Shown in pieces: positions 1-11,230 of a stretch of 64,000 bases of DNA (position 1 is its first letter; each line of letters opens with the position of its first letter). The notes under the pieces are model-generated. The model did not search any database and was not told where the DNA came from. It saw nothing but the letters and a program-made list of their open reading frames with translations. Position numbers and translations under genes: made by a program. The DNA comes from Tetracentron sinense (taxonomy: Eukaryota > Streptophyta > Magnoliopsida > Trochodendrales > Trochodendraceae): NCBI GenBank assembly GCA_015143295.1, contig CM026551.1, positions 17,843,827 through 17,907,826 of the forward strand. The letters run 5' to 3'.

Positions 1-663
1 GTGGACAGCAGGGCAATAAACAAAATCACGGTCAAATATCGGTTCCCTATACCGAGGCTTGACGATATGTTGGATATGATGGCGGGTGCTACGATATTCT
101 CTAAGATTGACCTTAAGAGTGGTTACCATCAAATTTGCGTTCGTCCAGGGGATGAATGGAAAATTGCCTTCAAAACAAAGGATGGTCTATACGAGACTTA
201 CGAGTGGTTAGTCATGCCTTTTGGGTTATCAAATGCCCCAAGTACTTTCATGAGGATCATGACACAGGTGTTAAGGCCGTTTATGGGCAAGTTCCTGGTT
301 GTCTATTTTGATGACATCTTGATTTATAACACTTCCAAGGAACAACACCTCAATCACTTAAGTCAAGTTTGTGAAACTCTCAGAAAAGAGAAATTATTTG
401 CAAATCTTAAGAATTGTTCGTTCATGTCTAGTAAAGTCATCTTCTTAGGGTTTGTTGTGTCATCTGACGGGATGTTTGCGGATCCCGAAAAAGTTAAAGC
501 CATCGTTGAGTGGTTTGAGCCAAAGAATATCCATGAGGTTCGCAACTTTCATGGGTTAGCCATGTTCTATCAACGATTCATTCATGGGTTCAGTGCCATC
601 ATGACCCCTATCACCGACTATATCAAAAAGGGAGAATTTCAATGGACTAATGCCCGCTACTAA
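1..663 (+). pseudogene. Ty3/gypsy reverse transcriptase domain (partial)
   Basis: This is the palm region of a retrotransposon reverse transcriptase, which copies the element RNA into cDNA. Counting from base 1, the DLKSGYHQ motif is at residues 37-44, the MPFGLSNAP motif at 72-80, and the catalytic YFDD at 102-105. The [13 protein letters not shown] thumb motif follows at about 158-170. The reading frame is open from the window edge to a stop at 661-663, where the normal connection into RNase H is lost. The RNase H continues one frame over from base 665. The true start lies upstream of the window, so the first codon here is not a start. Confidence 0.93.
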
Positions 664-664
664 G

Positions 665-1186
665 GCAATTAAGGAGATCAAGTCTAGGATGACTGAGGCT
701 GCTGTCATGCGCTTTCCTGACTTTTCTAGAGTCTTCGAAGTTGCGTGTGACGCATCTGGTGTTGGTATAGGTGGAGTGTTGAGCTAAGAGGGTCATCCAA
801 TTGCATACTTTAGCGAGAAATTAAATGCTGCAAAACAAAAATACTCCACTTATGACCGAAAGTTCTATGCGGTAGTTCAGGCTTTAAAATATTGGAGACA
901 TTACTTACCACCGCAGGAATTCGTGTTGTTCTTTGACCATGAGGCTCTGCGATATCTCAATTGTCAAAAGAAGTTAAATCCACGACATGTGAAGTGGGTT
1001 GAATTCCTTCAAGAGTACACTTTTGTATTGTCACACAAGGCAAGGATCAAGAACAAGCCAGCGAATGCACTTAGCCGCAAGGTGGCTTTGTTACACTCTA
1101 TGAGGGTAGAGGTGACTGGGTTTGAGCAATTAAGAGATGAGTATCCTAGATGCCCAAATTTCAGAGAATTGTATCTTCACTCTTGA
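665..1186 (+). pseudogene. Ty3/gypsy RNase H domain, interrupted by a stop
   Basis: In frame 2, directly after the reverse transcriptase, the translation shows the RNase H hallmarks of Ty3 elements: a CDASGVGIGGVL segment near 749-781, then HPIAYFSEKLN, KYSTYDRKFYAVVQALKYWRHYL and FFDHEALRYL. The domain removes the RNA strand from RNA:DNA hybrids in reverse transcription. A TAA at 785-787, just after the first catalytic aspartate region, splits the domain. The tail region with the NALSR motif is at about 1054-1068. The frame ends at 1186 and integrase continues in frame 1, overlapping by a few codons. Confidence 0.9.
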
Positions 1187-2607
1187 GCGACCAATTAGGA
1201 AGTGGCAACGGATTTGTCCTACAGGATAGATTCTTGTTTAAGGGCACCCGACTCTGTATTCCCCGCACTTCCCTACAAGACTTTCTCGTTTGGGAGCTCC
1301 ACGACGGTGGGGTAGCTGGCCACTTCGGCCGAGACAAAACCATTGCCATCGTGGAAGATAGATTCTATTGGCCAAGTCTCAAACGAGATGTCGCCAAGAT
1401 CATAGGGCAATGCCACACTTGTCAACTGGCAAAACAAAGGAAGCAAAATACAAGGTTGTATACCCCCTTGCCAGTGCCACATGCTCTGTGGCAAGACATC
1501 AGTATGGATTTCGTGGTTGGGCTCCCCAAGACTGTAAGGAAGCACGATTCCATCTATGTGGTAGTGGACCAATTTTCGAAAATGACCCATTTCATACTGT
1601 GCTCCAAAACATCCGACTCCACCAAAATCGCTAGATTATTCTTTGAGGAGGTTGTTCGGTTGCATGGTTTGCCAAAGACCATAGTGTCTGATAGGGATGT
1701 AAAATTCATGAGTTATTTTTGGAAGTCGTTTTGGCACATGATGGGTACTATACTTCTGTTTTCATCTACCTACCACCCACAGACGGATGGTCAAACTGAA
1801 GTTGTTAATAGAAGTTTGAGAAACTTGTTGCGATGTCTAGTTGGTGATCACATTAAGGCGTGGGATCTAGTATTGCCTATAACTGAGTTTGCATATAATA
1901 ATTCTATTAATAGGACCTTAGGCATGAGTCCATTTGAGGTAGTGCATGGTTATAAACCTAGGACACCTATAGATCTCACCCCCATGTCAGCTACACATAG
2001 GTCATCTGAGTCTGCAGACACATTTGCACATCATATTCATGAATTGCATGCTGAGATTAAGAAACTAATTACCATGAATAATGAGAAATATAAATTTGCT
2101 GTTGATTCACATTGTAATTACAAGAAATACCAGGTGGGTGAATTTGTGATGATTCGGGTTAGGCTTGAGCGATTAAGGGTTGCAAAAAAATTACAAGCCC
2201 GCAGTGCTGGCCCCTTCAGGGTATTGAAGCGTGTTGGTTCCAATGCATATATTCTAGACCTTCTACCGAACATGGGTATTAGTCCAATTTTCAATGTAGA
2301 GGATCTTGTACCTTTTCGAAGTCCAGCAGTCCCATCCTTGAATCCATTCTCTAACCATGATACTATACCTAACCAGTCCCTACCATTACTACCACCTCCT
2401 CCACCACTAGTGCCTCACAGAAAAGAAGAAATTGATCATATCTTAGATGAGCAAGTGATTTCCGCCAAACATGGAGGGTACCAAAAGTATCTTGTCAAAT
2501 GGAAAGGACGACCGGAAGCATATTGCACTTGGATTACTAGAGATGAGCTACAACAGATTAATCCTGACATTTGGATCATTGGCACAGTTATGATTCATTG
2601 GGGATAA
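1150..2607 (+). pseudogene. Ty3/gypsy integrase with chromodomain
   Basis: This 485-codon frame is an intact-looking integrase, which inserts the cDNA into the genome. The zinc-binding H2C2 residues are H51, H58, C88 and C91. The DDE catalytic triad is D120 (in SMDFVVGLP), D181 (in VSDRDVKF) and E217 (in QTDGQTEVVN). A chromodomain occupies about residues 427-470 (HILDEQV, YLVKWKGRPE, TWITRDEL); in chromoviruses this part targets insertion to modified chromatin. The first ATG is not a real start: the domain is normally part of a polyprotein and the frame change upstream separates it from RNase H. A polyproline stretch lies before the chromodomain. Confidence 0.92.
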
Positions 2608-2629
2608 ATCCTTTTTAGATGGGGAGAGT

Positions 2630-3905
2630 TGATGCAGACATCCATGAATAAAAGGAATTTCAAGTTTACCAAAGGAGAAAGAAGGAAAAAAAGATCCCCA
2701 TGCCACTTTGGAATTTGGATGGATGACATGGGGCATTGAAGACCTCATATGTACACACAGAGCATTAGGAAGGCCCCATATTGGGAAGGTGTGCATATAG
2801 GCTGATTTAGCAGGTTCCATTTAGTTAGGAAAAGCCCAATGGGCTGATTTAGCAGTTTCTATTTAGTTAGGAAATGCCCAATGGGTTGGATTAGTATTTA
2901 GGAGGATTACTTTATTAGTTATGTAATTAGTTTGGACTATTATAGTCTTTTTATTATGTTTTGGTTATTTTGGTCTTTTTACAATTAGGGCTTCACCTAT
3001 TTAAAGCCTCTTTTTGCTGTAAATTGGGAGTTAATGAATGAGAAACAAAGAAAAACCTACTTTTGGGTATTCTCCAGTGATTGGAAATTGGTGTGATGTC
3101 ATGAGAGTGATTCCCTAAAGCTCTAAGGTATATTTTTGATCTTTTTATATTGTTCTCCTTATTTTCTGTTTCTTTCTTGAAAACCCTAACCTTATCTGGC
3201 CCAAATCCTCACTGCCACATCCCTTTTCCTACTGCCCCTGCATAGCCACAGCCCTCTCAGCCACTATACATCACTATTGCAGCCCCTGTAGGTCTCCACC
3301 TTGCTGCCACAGGTTCCTACAGCCTTCTTACAGTCCTATACCTTGGTCTCTACTGTCACAGCCCCTTCTACACCTGTTCCCCTTGCTGCCACAGCCACCT
3401 ACAGGCTTTCTTTTTCAACCGTAGGCCTGTGCCAGGCCTGTCCATGCTGTTACAGCCTACCCTGAGTCTTTCCCTACAATCACAGCCTACCCCAGGCTTC
3501 CTATAGTGAGCTTCTACAGCTCCATATTTAACCCGATTGCAGATTCAACATTCCTGTAATTTCAGAACTTTAAGATATTCAATTCCTAAACCCTAAACAC
3601 TAAAAATCCTAAAACTCTAATCTCATACAACCATTTGAAACCCTAGATAAGGTTGAAAATCTACATTGAATTGAGAGTTAATCCCTAAGCTTGTAAAAAC
3701 ATAGAATTTCATTAACCCTCGCAGAGATATGAGGGTCATAATTGTAGGTTTGTGACATGGCCTTGAATCTTCCTAAAATCGCTTTCTTGAATTTTCTAGA
3801 TAATTATTTGTGATAAGATTGCTGATTTATAATTTTCATTATAATTGTTAATTCAATCTTGATCTCAGCTCATTAGATTTTAGGTCATTGCATAGTCCTG
3901 CATCA
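2630..3905 (+). repeat. 3' LTR of the Ty3 chromovirus (1276 bp)
   Basis: The LTR starts TGATGCAG at 2630 and ends CTGCATCA at 3898-3905; these ends are perfect inverted repeats. A GGGGAGAG polypurine tract sits directly before it at 2621-2629. Inside are an AT-rich stretch at 2930-3010 with possible transcription signals, and a C-rich stretch at 3220-3530 repeating the words CCACAGCC and CTACAG. No coding region was seen. Confidence 0.9.
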
Positions 3906-4024
3906 GATACTTCCTCGTATCCCCATGAACTTGGCAATACTATGCTTTGCCTTTGCTTGTGTTGGGCTTGTTTACTTTGTCCATTGGATCTGTAGGAATT
4001 CCTTTCGATTAAGGATGAATGAAT

Positions 4025-4405
4025 TATAGGAAATTAAACCTAATTTACAGATTTTTAACTCTAGAAGAACCTAGAGTGCTTGTCTCTACAATGTATTAAA
4101 TGCATTAAAGAGAGTAGTTGCATGGAAAACTTAAGGAACAAGTTTCAAAGGTCAAATTCGGATGGTTCCCAGAACTTAAGTAAAAGTCATTAAAAAAGTG
4201 TCTACAATAGACAAGAACGTGTCAAGAAGTGTCCCCACATCTATATATAAATGTATGAGCCATCATTCATTCATTTGTACATGCATGGAGTGATAAATAA
4301 AATTGTTTTTGAGGAGTTTTCAGTGAAGGAAAGTGGAGCTACGAATTTGCAAGTTTTGTGATAAAAAAAACATTGCCAAGAAAAGGCATTTTGTATATTC
4401 CATCA
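4025..4405 (+). repeat. copia 5' LTR (381 bp)
   Basis: It matches the 3' LTR at 6659-6877 and 8296-8452 once the Pack-MULE is removed. The first bases are TATAGG where the 3' LTR has TGTTGG, so the 5' TG end has mutated. It ends CCATCA. Confidence 0.85.
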
Positions 4406-4408
4406 AAT

Positions 4409-4420
4409 TGGTATCAAAGC
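4409..4420 (+). other. copia primer-binding site
   Basis: TGGTATCAAAGC, three bases after the LTR end, matches the initiator methionine tRNA binding sequence used by plant copia elements, with one mismatch from TGGTATCAGAGC. Confidence 0.85.
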
Positions 4421-4436
4421 TTGAAGACCTTTCTCT

Positions 4437-4898
4437 ATGGCTTCCTCAAGTTTGATCCAGCCCCAAGTCCCTCGATTGACAAAGGAGAACTATGGAAATT
4501 GGTGTATTCCAATGAAAGCTTTGCTTGGCTCTCAAGATGCATGGGAGATTGTTGAGAAGGGGTATGTAGAACCCTGGACTCAACAAGAAGAAGCAGCTTT
4601 ATCTCAAAATCAAAAAGATTTGCTCAAAGAGTCAAGAAAGAAAGATAAGAAGGCTCTTTTCCTCATCTATCAAGGTGGTAATGAAGCAACATTTGAAATA
4701 ATCGCAGAGGCAAGTACTTCTAAACAAGCACGGGAGTCTCTTCAAAATGCATTCAAAGGAGTAGAAAAGGTGAAAAAGGTACGCCTTCAAGCATTAAGAG
4801 CCGAATTTGAAGCATTGCACATAAAGGAGTCTAAATCAATTTTGGATTATTCTACAAGAGTAATGACTATTAGCCTATATGTTTTCAACCTACGGTAA
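4437..4898 (+). pseudogene. copia gag N-terminal fragment
   Basis: The 153-codon frame begins [20 protein letters not shown], then [19 protein letters not shown], a typical start of plant copia Gag (DUF4219/UBN2 type). It goes on with a helical region including [26 protein letters not shown] and [10 protein letters not shown]. Gag forms the particle that packages element RNA. The frame leaves the family after about residue 145 where foreign sequence begins; the zinc knuckle is missing. The start is supported by the primer-binding site 17 bp upstream. Confidence 0.82.
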
Positions 4899-6340
4899 CC
4901 TCATTGATTTTGATGATAACACAATAATGTAATAATATTTGTGTTACTAATGTCTAAATTGAGTTTGGTCTACCAAGAGCATTAGCAAACAATTCAAAGA
5001 AAAAACATGAAAATGACACCATCCATGAAGGGGATTCATCATCAAGTCAAAGCAAGTTATTGGATCATGTTGAAGATGTTAAAGATTATTCCAAGACATG
5101 AAGATGAAGATTAAAGAAAAAGAAGGATGATCATAAAGATGAAATCAAGATCCAAGATCAAGATTGAAGGACAATGAAGACTCTCTCCCATGAAGGTCTA
5201 ATGTTTTATATTTATAGATTGAGAGTATTTAGGACTTATGTAAAAAGTTCTCAAAGTATTGAAAGTTGAATTGCTCAAAGCCTAGATTGACCATATGATC
5301 CTTTAGACCTTAATTCGATATCATTCTAAGGACCTAGAACATGATTTTAGATGATAAAAATCTTGATAAAGATAAGGTAATTGACCAAGGATATCATGCC
5401 CATCATATAGGTTGATTAAAGAACAGATTTAAGAAAAAAATCTTCTATCTCGTTGACGAAATTCTAGGGGTACTGAAATTTCGGTGACAAAATTGGCTTC
5501 TGAGCCACTATTTTTGTTCCAGCTCCATATCGGTGACGAAATTGTAGAGATCTTCAGATCTCGTCGACGAAATCTTGCGGGAAACAAAAAATGCCTGTAG
5601 AGGCTAGTTTTGCATTCAATGCAACTCCAACGGCCATAAAACTTCTTGGGCTATAAAATTGAATGATTTATGAACTAAATCAAGAACTTCTATCAATCCA
5701 ATCATTCTATTAATCTCTATGGAGCTTAGAATTCCAAATCCATTGAGATAACCCTAAAATCCCCAAATCTGTTTTCTTGAGCTTTCAACTCCAATCTTTG
5801 GGAGATCTTTTAGTGAGTGTTAAGTCTTTTATCAGCTTATCTAATGAACAAATTCGGATTGTATTCACACTTCTATATCAAGTGTATTGAAATCAAGAAT
5901 CATGGATTCTTGTCCTTGAAGCGGGGAGCTTTGTAAAGTCGAGAGAGGGTGTTCTCTTACAAGTAGGCTTGATCTTCGCCCGTAAGAAGATTGTAAAGGC
6001 TTGACTTTCGCCCGTAAAGAAAGTTGTAAAGGTTTGATCTTCACCCGTAAGAAGATCGTGCGATTAGTAAATCGTGGTGAATCCTTGAGCGGGGAAGCTT
6101 AAGGCGGGGACGTAGGCGGGATTGCCGAACCTCCAGAACAACATCTTGTGTTTGTTTTCTCTTACTCTTCTCTTTGATTTATTGTTTCTTATTGCTTGTG
6201 TAGTATTGCTAATTTCTATTCCCTTTTAATTAGTATAATTGAAATTCCGTTTAAGGGATTAGGAAGAAATTTGAATTTGTCATAGACCCTCCCCCCCCCC
6301 CCCCCCCCCCCCCCCTCTAGGATCCAATCCTTGGGCAAAA
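4880..6340 (+). repeat. LTR-like sequence replacing the copia interior
   Basis: The stretch begins with TGATTTTGATGATAACACAA-like sequence and ends with the GGCGGGATTGCCGAACCTCC motif (6116-6135), an AT-rich tail and a C run followed by TCTAGGATC. This arrangement is typical of LTRs of SIRE-like copia elements. It holds repeated words such as TCGTCGACGAAAT (5450-5580) and three copies of a CCCGTAAGAAGATTG-like unit (5970-6060). The exact ends are not clear and I found no target duplication. Confidence 0.5.
6291..6315. repeat. poly-C run, 25 bases
   Basis: An uninterrupted run of C at the end of the LTR-like sequence. Its length is likely to be unreliable in assembly. Confidence 0.85.
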
Positions 6341-6369
6341 TTTTTCATGAAAAGAAATAGGGAAACCTT

Positions 6370-6650
6370 GATCAAATGAAAAGAAATAGGGAAACCTTGA
6401 TAAGCGTAATAATACAAGATTTTTCATGAAAAGCATTGCACACAAAGAATCCCGTTTTTCATGGAAAGAATAAGCGAAATGATACAAGATTTCACTTTAT
6501 TCGTGAGCTCGTGAAGAAAAAGGAGATTTAACTTCGTTTTGCATGATCTGAAAATCAAGTAGCAGATATTTTTACAAAGCCTCTCAAGTTTAAAGCATTT
6601 CAGAAATTAAGAACCTTGTTAGGAATGACAAAATTGTATAATTAAATTTA
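6370..6650 (+). pseudogene. copia RNase H C-terminal remnant
   Basis: Interrupted frames give NPVFHGK, FIRELVKKKEI and QVADIFTKPLKFKAFQKL, the C-terminal RNase H/pol end of copia elements. The same segment, longer upstream, is at 30893-31610. The remnant starts with a small duplicated stretch (6340-6420). Confidence 0.78.
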
Positions 6651-6877
6651 AGGGGGCATGTTGGAAATTAAACCTAATTTACAGATTTTTGACTCTAGAA
6701 GAACCTATAGTGTTTTGTCTCTACAATGTATATGCATTAAAGAGATTAGTTGCATGGAAAACTTAAGAAACAAGTTTCCAAGGTCAAATTCGGATGGTTT
6801 CTAGAAGCTAAGTAAAAGTCATTTAAAAAATGTCTAGAATAGTCAAGAAAGTGTCTAGAAGTGTCCCCACATCTATA

Positions 6878-8295
6878 AGAGCAAATCTTCTAGTCGACCA
6901 CTAATACCAAAATTTTGGTATTAGGGGTCCACATACCCAATTGAGTTGTTACACATCTAACAACAATTCCAATTCCTCATTTAATGCACTGGCTACGTTC
7001 CAACCCAAAGAAATGGTGAAAACGTAATTTACTTTATGTGTTGTTGGGTTTCCCAAAATAAGGTAAGTTTGTAAGTCTTCGAATCTCCATGACTAAGAAA
7101 GATGGGTTTAATTAATCGAAGAAAATACCAAAAGAAAACTCAGAAGTCGTTTTCCTATGGTTTAGCCATACGGTTTAGCCGTACAAGAACGTTTTTCTCA
7201 GTTCAAAAACGGGTCCTCTGTTTTCCTGTGCCCCCCATATGGCCATATTTGTTCTATTTCTGTATCAATCATCATCTCTCTAAATTTCCTCAAAAGGGTT
7301 TTCTTCTGCACCCATGAATTTCAATACCCATATTTTGTTTTCTTTCACTTTCTTCTCTTTTATCTATCAAGCAATGCTAGCATCACTTTTTTTCAAACTC
7401 ACTTTCTTTATGGAAAAGAAATGTGTTATTGACTTATTGTCTTCCATTAAGAGGAGTAGAGTACACATGTTTTCCCACTAAAACTCTCTCCAATCAAAAA
7501 GAGAGTGAGTCTTAAAGAAAGCGATGCTAGCATTATTCTTATCTATAAGGCCAAATTTGACTCGGATTAGTTCATCCTGAATTGTGGCTCTACGAGTAGC
7601 GGTGCCAACGACAATGGCCGGAACTAGGAAACAGTTTCCAATTACCTTACCTCATCAGAGAATTCCATTCACGCTAGAGCTGATTACCAAGATCGCTCCC
7701 TACCTTCTATAGTCCCATACATGTCTACCAGAATTTTCACATCTGAATGAACATACAAATTTTCTATTTCCTCAAAGAAGCGTCATTAGGTTAGACTCCA
7801 TTTCTACCCATCTTCTTACAGCACTCTCAACCCTACCAATGCATATTTCTCAGTTGTTGCAGGTGGGGATTACACTCCTTAACAATTTTAGTGCTCATAT
7901 TACAGTCCAAGCTCTTACACAGGCTTACATAGAAAGAGAATTTTCTTTGACACCCTCTAATACAGGCAATCTCAAAATCACTTTCAAGCCATAGATAAAC
8001 ATAATGGATCTTATGCTTTTGTAAATGGTATTAAGGTAATGCCCATGCCAGATGTGTTTGAACCAGCAAGATTGGAGAAGGCATTTTTGTCAAGACCACA
8101 AAAGAAAAACGAGATGTTTCACATGAGGACGAATAAGCAAATAGTAAATTACGTTTTCACAATTTCTTTGGGTTGGAACGTAGACAAAGCATTAAATGAG
8201 GAATTGGAGTCGCTATTTGAGGTGTAACAACTCAATTGGGTATGTGGGCCCTAATACCAAAATTGGTATTAAGGGCCGACTAGAAGATTTGCTCT
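6878..8295. mobile_element. Pack-MULE carrying a receptor-kinase gene fragment
   Basis: Long terminal inverted repeats (about 6878-7035 and 8143-8295, ~155 bp each, outer end AGAGCAAATCTTCTAGTC) enclose non-transposase DNA. The flanks carry an 11-bp direct repeat, CCACATCTATA (6867-6877 and 8296-8306). Long inverted repeats with a 9-11 bp target duplication are the mark of Mutator-like elements. There is no MURA transposase. The inside is a degenerate malectin-like receptor-kinase fragment, which makes this a Pack-MULE. The outer ends also match the longer element at 19331-20907, so the two belong to one family. Confidence 0.88.
7314..8092 (+). pseudogene. captured malectin-like receptor kinase fragment (CrRLK1L/FERONIA type)
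   Basis: From an ATG at 7314 a hydrophobic signal-peptide-like stretch is followed, after frame breaks, by LNCGSTSSGANDNGR (near 7580), [68 protein letters not shown] and GSYAFVNGIKVMPMPD. This is the order of the first malectin-like domain of CrRLK1L receptor kinases (FERONIA/ANXUR family), which sense wall-related ligands and RALF peptides at the plasma membrane. Stops and frame changes (e.g. TAG at 7567-7569) prevent a full product. No second malectin domain, transmembrane segment or kinase was found. The paralogue at 32264-33025 carries the same fragment. Confidence 0.8.
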
Positions 8296-8452
8296 CCACA
8301 TCTATATATATGTATGGGGCATCATTTGTACATGCATGGAGTGAGAAATAAAGTTGTTTTTGAGGTGTTCTCAGTAAAGGAAAGTGGAGCTGCAAATTTG
8401 CAAGTTTTGTGAGAAAACCAAGTAAAGACATTTTGTATATTTGGGTCCATCA

Positions 8453-10500
8453 TGAATTTGATTCATTATCAAAATGGTTAACTCCTTCAATAAATTTCAT
8501 TAAAGAAATCAGTTGCCTTTGTACAGTTTCAAATGCTTAAATCCAAGTGGATTTGCCATAACCACTCTCAGAAGTCAGGATGGAGAGTGACCGGTGCACC
8601 AGAAAAAATGTGACCCTGCCTCTCCACCCATATTTAGTGGGTGTGCCAATCGATTCCAACTGTCCAGCACCTCATGGATGTAATATAGGCTTGCCTCAAA
8701 ACAAAGTCAACAGATAATTCAAACCATACAGCCACTCTCTTCCTTTAGAGAAGCTTCTAAAAACATAACCACCTAGGTTGACACACCTAAAAACTGCCAC
8801 AAAAAGGATCCTCCCAACTGCCCAGTCAACATCTTTCTTTCAAATGGTCAGTTATACACATAGTTGTCTCCATAAATATTTCATCAATACTGTCCATTTG
8901 GTATGGTTTCTAGGTATCAGCCATGCAAGAGATAGCAGGTCGATAGGAAAACCTCGATTAGTAAATACATATACCAATTGGAGCATGGAAATGGGGGACA
9001 ACATCATGCTTCGTGGTACCATAATATACTACTTCTCCACTAACTTTCTTCAGGCCTGATTCCAAATACCAATGCCAGACAACTTAACAATACTTTAAAT
9101 GCACGTCTAGACACGATTTACAACCATATATCAGGCATCAAGTTAACCAGTATTCCTGAAACTGAAAGAATCTATTTCAATCTTATTTCAGCTGAGAACT
9201 TATAAATTAATTTGAATTACAGGACTGAAGCATTAACCATACTTAGAGCAAGAAAAGGGAAGTTGATTGAAGCATCCTTCCAGGAAAAGACAAATTTTAT
9301 CCCATTAAATGTAGTATAAACAATTTCTCTCTTAAATACTGTATAGAATTGGGGAAATTTGCACTTTCACGGGTACGGGAGCCGAATCGCTTCCTATACA
9401 GGCATACAGTACCTTCTGCTTGCAACAGTTTGTGAATAAAACCAACCACTAATTCCTTGAGAGGAAATACAAAGAGAAGCCCCAAATATATATATATATA
9501 GGCAAATAACATAGAAGATCCTCAATCTGATTGAACCCATATGCAGTAAATGATCAAATTTGACTTCAGAAACATAACTTCACAACCCTAAATTTCTGCT
9601 TCGTCTCAATGTAGATAGCAATAAAAGTATTGCAACTGAAATAGGTGTAAAATTTCAGGAAAGAAGCATAAACCAGACTTAGAGAAAGAAAAGGGATGTT
9701 GATTGAACTTTGAAGAATAGCTTCCAGGAAAAGAAAATTTGATGGCATTAAATGTAGTATTAATCATTTTCCTCTTAAAATATTGTGTACATAATTGGGG
9801 AATTTTGCACTTTCACTAGTAGGGGAGACCCAATCGCTCCCCATATAATATAAAAGCTCCGGCTAGCAACAGTTTGTGGAAAAAACCAATTAGTAATTCC
9901 TTGAGAGGACGCTCAAAGAGAAGCTCCATATATGTTTTTCGAGTTTTCAGGCTTATTACATAGAAAATCCTCAATCCTGATTAAACCCATATGCAGTAAC
10001 TAATCAAATTTAACTTCCGAAGCATAATTTCATAAAACCCTAAATTTCTACATCATCACAATGTAGATAAAAATATAAGCATTGCAACTGAGTCACCTAT
10101 ACGATGCTTCTCTGTTCTATTGAAACAGATTGCTTACCAAAGCGAAAAAGAAAAACAAACAGTTAAATTCTAGTGACAAACCCTAATACCATCCTCGACC
10201 TTGTTGTAGTCAGTAGAAGCATGTCATCAGCAACAGATTGGTCTCAAGGCTACTAATATTGCCCATGAAAAGATTTTGAAGACAGTAATTTTATATCAAT
10301 GTACGAGGAAAGCATTTCCAATTTAGATCAATTCGTTCATGTGGGTGTACATTTGTGGCCAGTTATCCCATTTTCTAATCATTAATGTTGAATTATGCTC
10401 AAACAGAGAAAGGGTTTGCACAATTGAAAGAAATAAACAAATGAATAAGAGTCAGAACAATCAAATTACTATAAAGAACATGGAAATGGAAAAACCCCAC
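8453..10500. other. Non-coding flank of the duplicated unit, with a local tandem duplication
   Basis: 8453-9500 matches 33402-34440 closely, including the copia right flank. No recognisable protein was found on either strand. Within it, 9231-9640 is repeated at 9667-10091 (about 410 bp, diverged), with matching words such as CACTTTCAC, CAACAGTTTGTG and AATTCCTTGAGAGGA. From 10092 to 10500 I see nothing beyond AT-rich DNA. Confidence 0.7.
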
Positions 10501-10576
10501 TAATTGCAAGACACAGAGAAAAAGAAAACTAAAAACAACAAATTACCTAACTCATACAGTCATACTACTATCTCAC

Positions 10577-10977
10577 CTGCATCAATAACAGCATCCCAAA
10601 TTTTTTTTTTCACAGCATCCCAATTCATCTTCCCATCTTTCTCAACTGCTTCAAATCCCAAGTCGATCAGATCCATCTGGGATCTTTGAATTTAGACACC
10701 ATCATCATCGCCGGCAACTGCTCCGCCGAGCCATTTGACCCCAGAGAGTTCTGCTCCTCCTCAAATTTCTGCTCAAGAATTAGTCGGAGAAGCTTTTTCC
10801 TTCTCCTCCTCTACAATAACAGCAGAGCCCACCATTCCTTTTCCATTATCTGCTGCCTTTGTGGATAACAAAAGCAGAGAGGAAAGAGAGATGAGGCTTT
10901 TGAGTGAAATGGGTTTTTGTAGAAATGGTAGCTGAGAAGGTTGGGAGATGAGAAGGAGGAGGAGAAAACAAGGCCAT
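10577..10977 (-). pseudogene. LIL3-like (light-harvesting-like protein 3) first-exon remnant
   Basis: Reading the minus strand from an ATG at 10977 gives a serine-rich plastid-targeting type N-terminus (MALFSPPPSHLPTFS). After frame breaks there follow ADNGKGMVGSAV, QKFEEEQNSLGSNGSAE, KFKDPRWI, STWDLKQ and DGKMNWDAVIDA. The last three match the conserved start of LIL3, a thylakoid protein that anchors chlorophyll and tocopherol synthesis enzymes. A CAG|GTGAG donor at 10577/10576 fits the end of an exon. Breaks seen: a frame change after the transit peptide, a TGA after PRWI, and a 22-bp duplication of GGGATGCTGT with an A-run near 10582-10610. No second exon with the transmembrane helix was found downstream, so this is a dead fragment. 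The identification is from memory of the family. Confidence 0.62.
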
Positions 10978-11038
10978 GCCCATTCTGTAAAATCACAGCA
11001 TGCTTTGTTCTGACTTCTAAGCATTCCCAAATCTTAAT

Positions 11039-11230
11039 GGGCGTTTGGATTGATTTTTTTTTTTTTAGGAATTAGTTGTCGAATAATCATTTTTTTCAAA
11101 TAATAGTATTCGGAGAATATTTTCCTGAACATTATTATTTAAAACAAATGATTATTTGATCATGAATTTCTTTAACAATTAATTTTATCTGAATTGATTT
11201 TTGGGCAAAAAAATCTAATCCAAACACCTC
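11039..11230. mobile_element. MITE with GGGCGTTTGGATT ends
   Basis: The ends GGGCGTTTGGATTGATTTTT and AAAATCTAATCCAAACACCTC are imperfect inverted repeats around 190 bp of AT-rich DNA. This is a common form of short non-autonomous DNA transposon in plants. It lies 62 bp upstream of the LIL3-like remnant. Confidence 0.65.

Larger units (their letters stand above)
1..3905 (+). mobile_element. Ty3/gypsy chromovirus, 5'-truncated by the window edge
   Basis: Reverse transcriptase, RNase H, integrase and a C-terminal chromodomain follow in Ty3/gypsy order, then a purine-rich tract at 2621-2629 and a 3' LTR with perfect 8-bp inverted ends. The chromodomain places it among plant chromoviruses. Pol is broken by one frame change (near 661), one in-frame stop (785) and a second frame change (near 1150-1186), so the copy is inactive. 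Gag, protease and the 5' LTR lie outside the window, so the target duplication cannot be checked. Confidence 0.93.
4025..8452 (+). mobile_element. Ty1/copia retrotransposon, decayed, with nested insertions
   Basis: A 5' LTR (4025-4405), a primer-binding site, a gag fragment, an RNase H tail, a polypurine tract (AAGGGGGCA, 6650-6658) and a 3' LTR (6659-8452) are present in copia order. The element is flanked by TGAAT on both sides (4020-4024 and 8453-8457), a 5-bp target duplication. Protease, integrase and most of the reverse transcriptase are missing: they are replaced by another LTR-like sequence at about 4880-6340. A Pack-MULE sits in the 3' LTR. The paralogue at 30893-33401 shares the same right flank, so it is the same insertion copied by duplication. 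Confidence 0.88.
6659..8452 (+). repeat. copia 3' LTR split by a Pack-MULE
   Basis: The LTR begins TGTTGG right after the polypurine tract and ends CCATCA. Without the 1418-bp insertion and its 11-bp target duplication the LTR is about 365 bp, close to the 381 bp of the 5' LTR. Confidence 0.85.
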
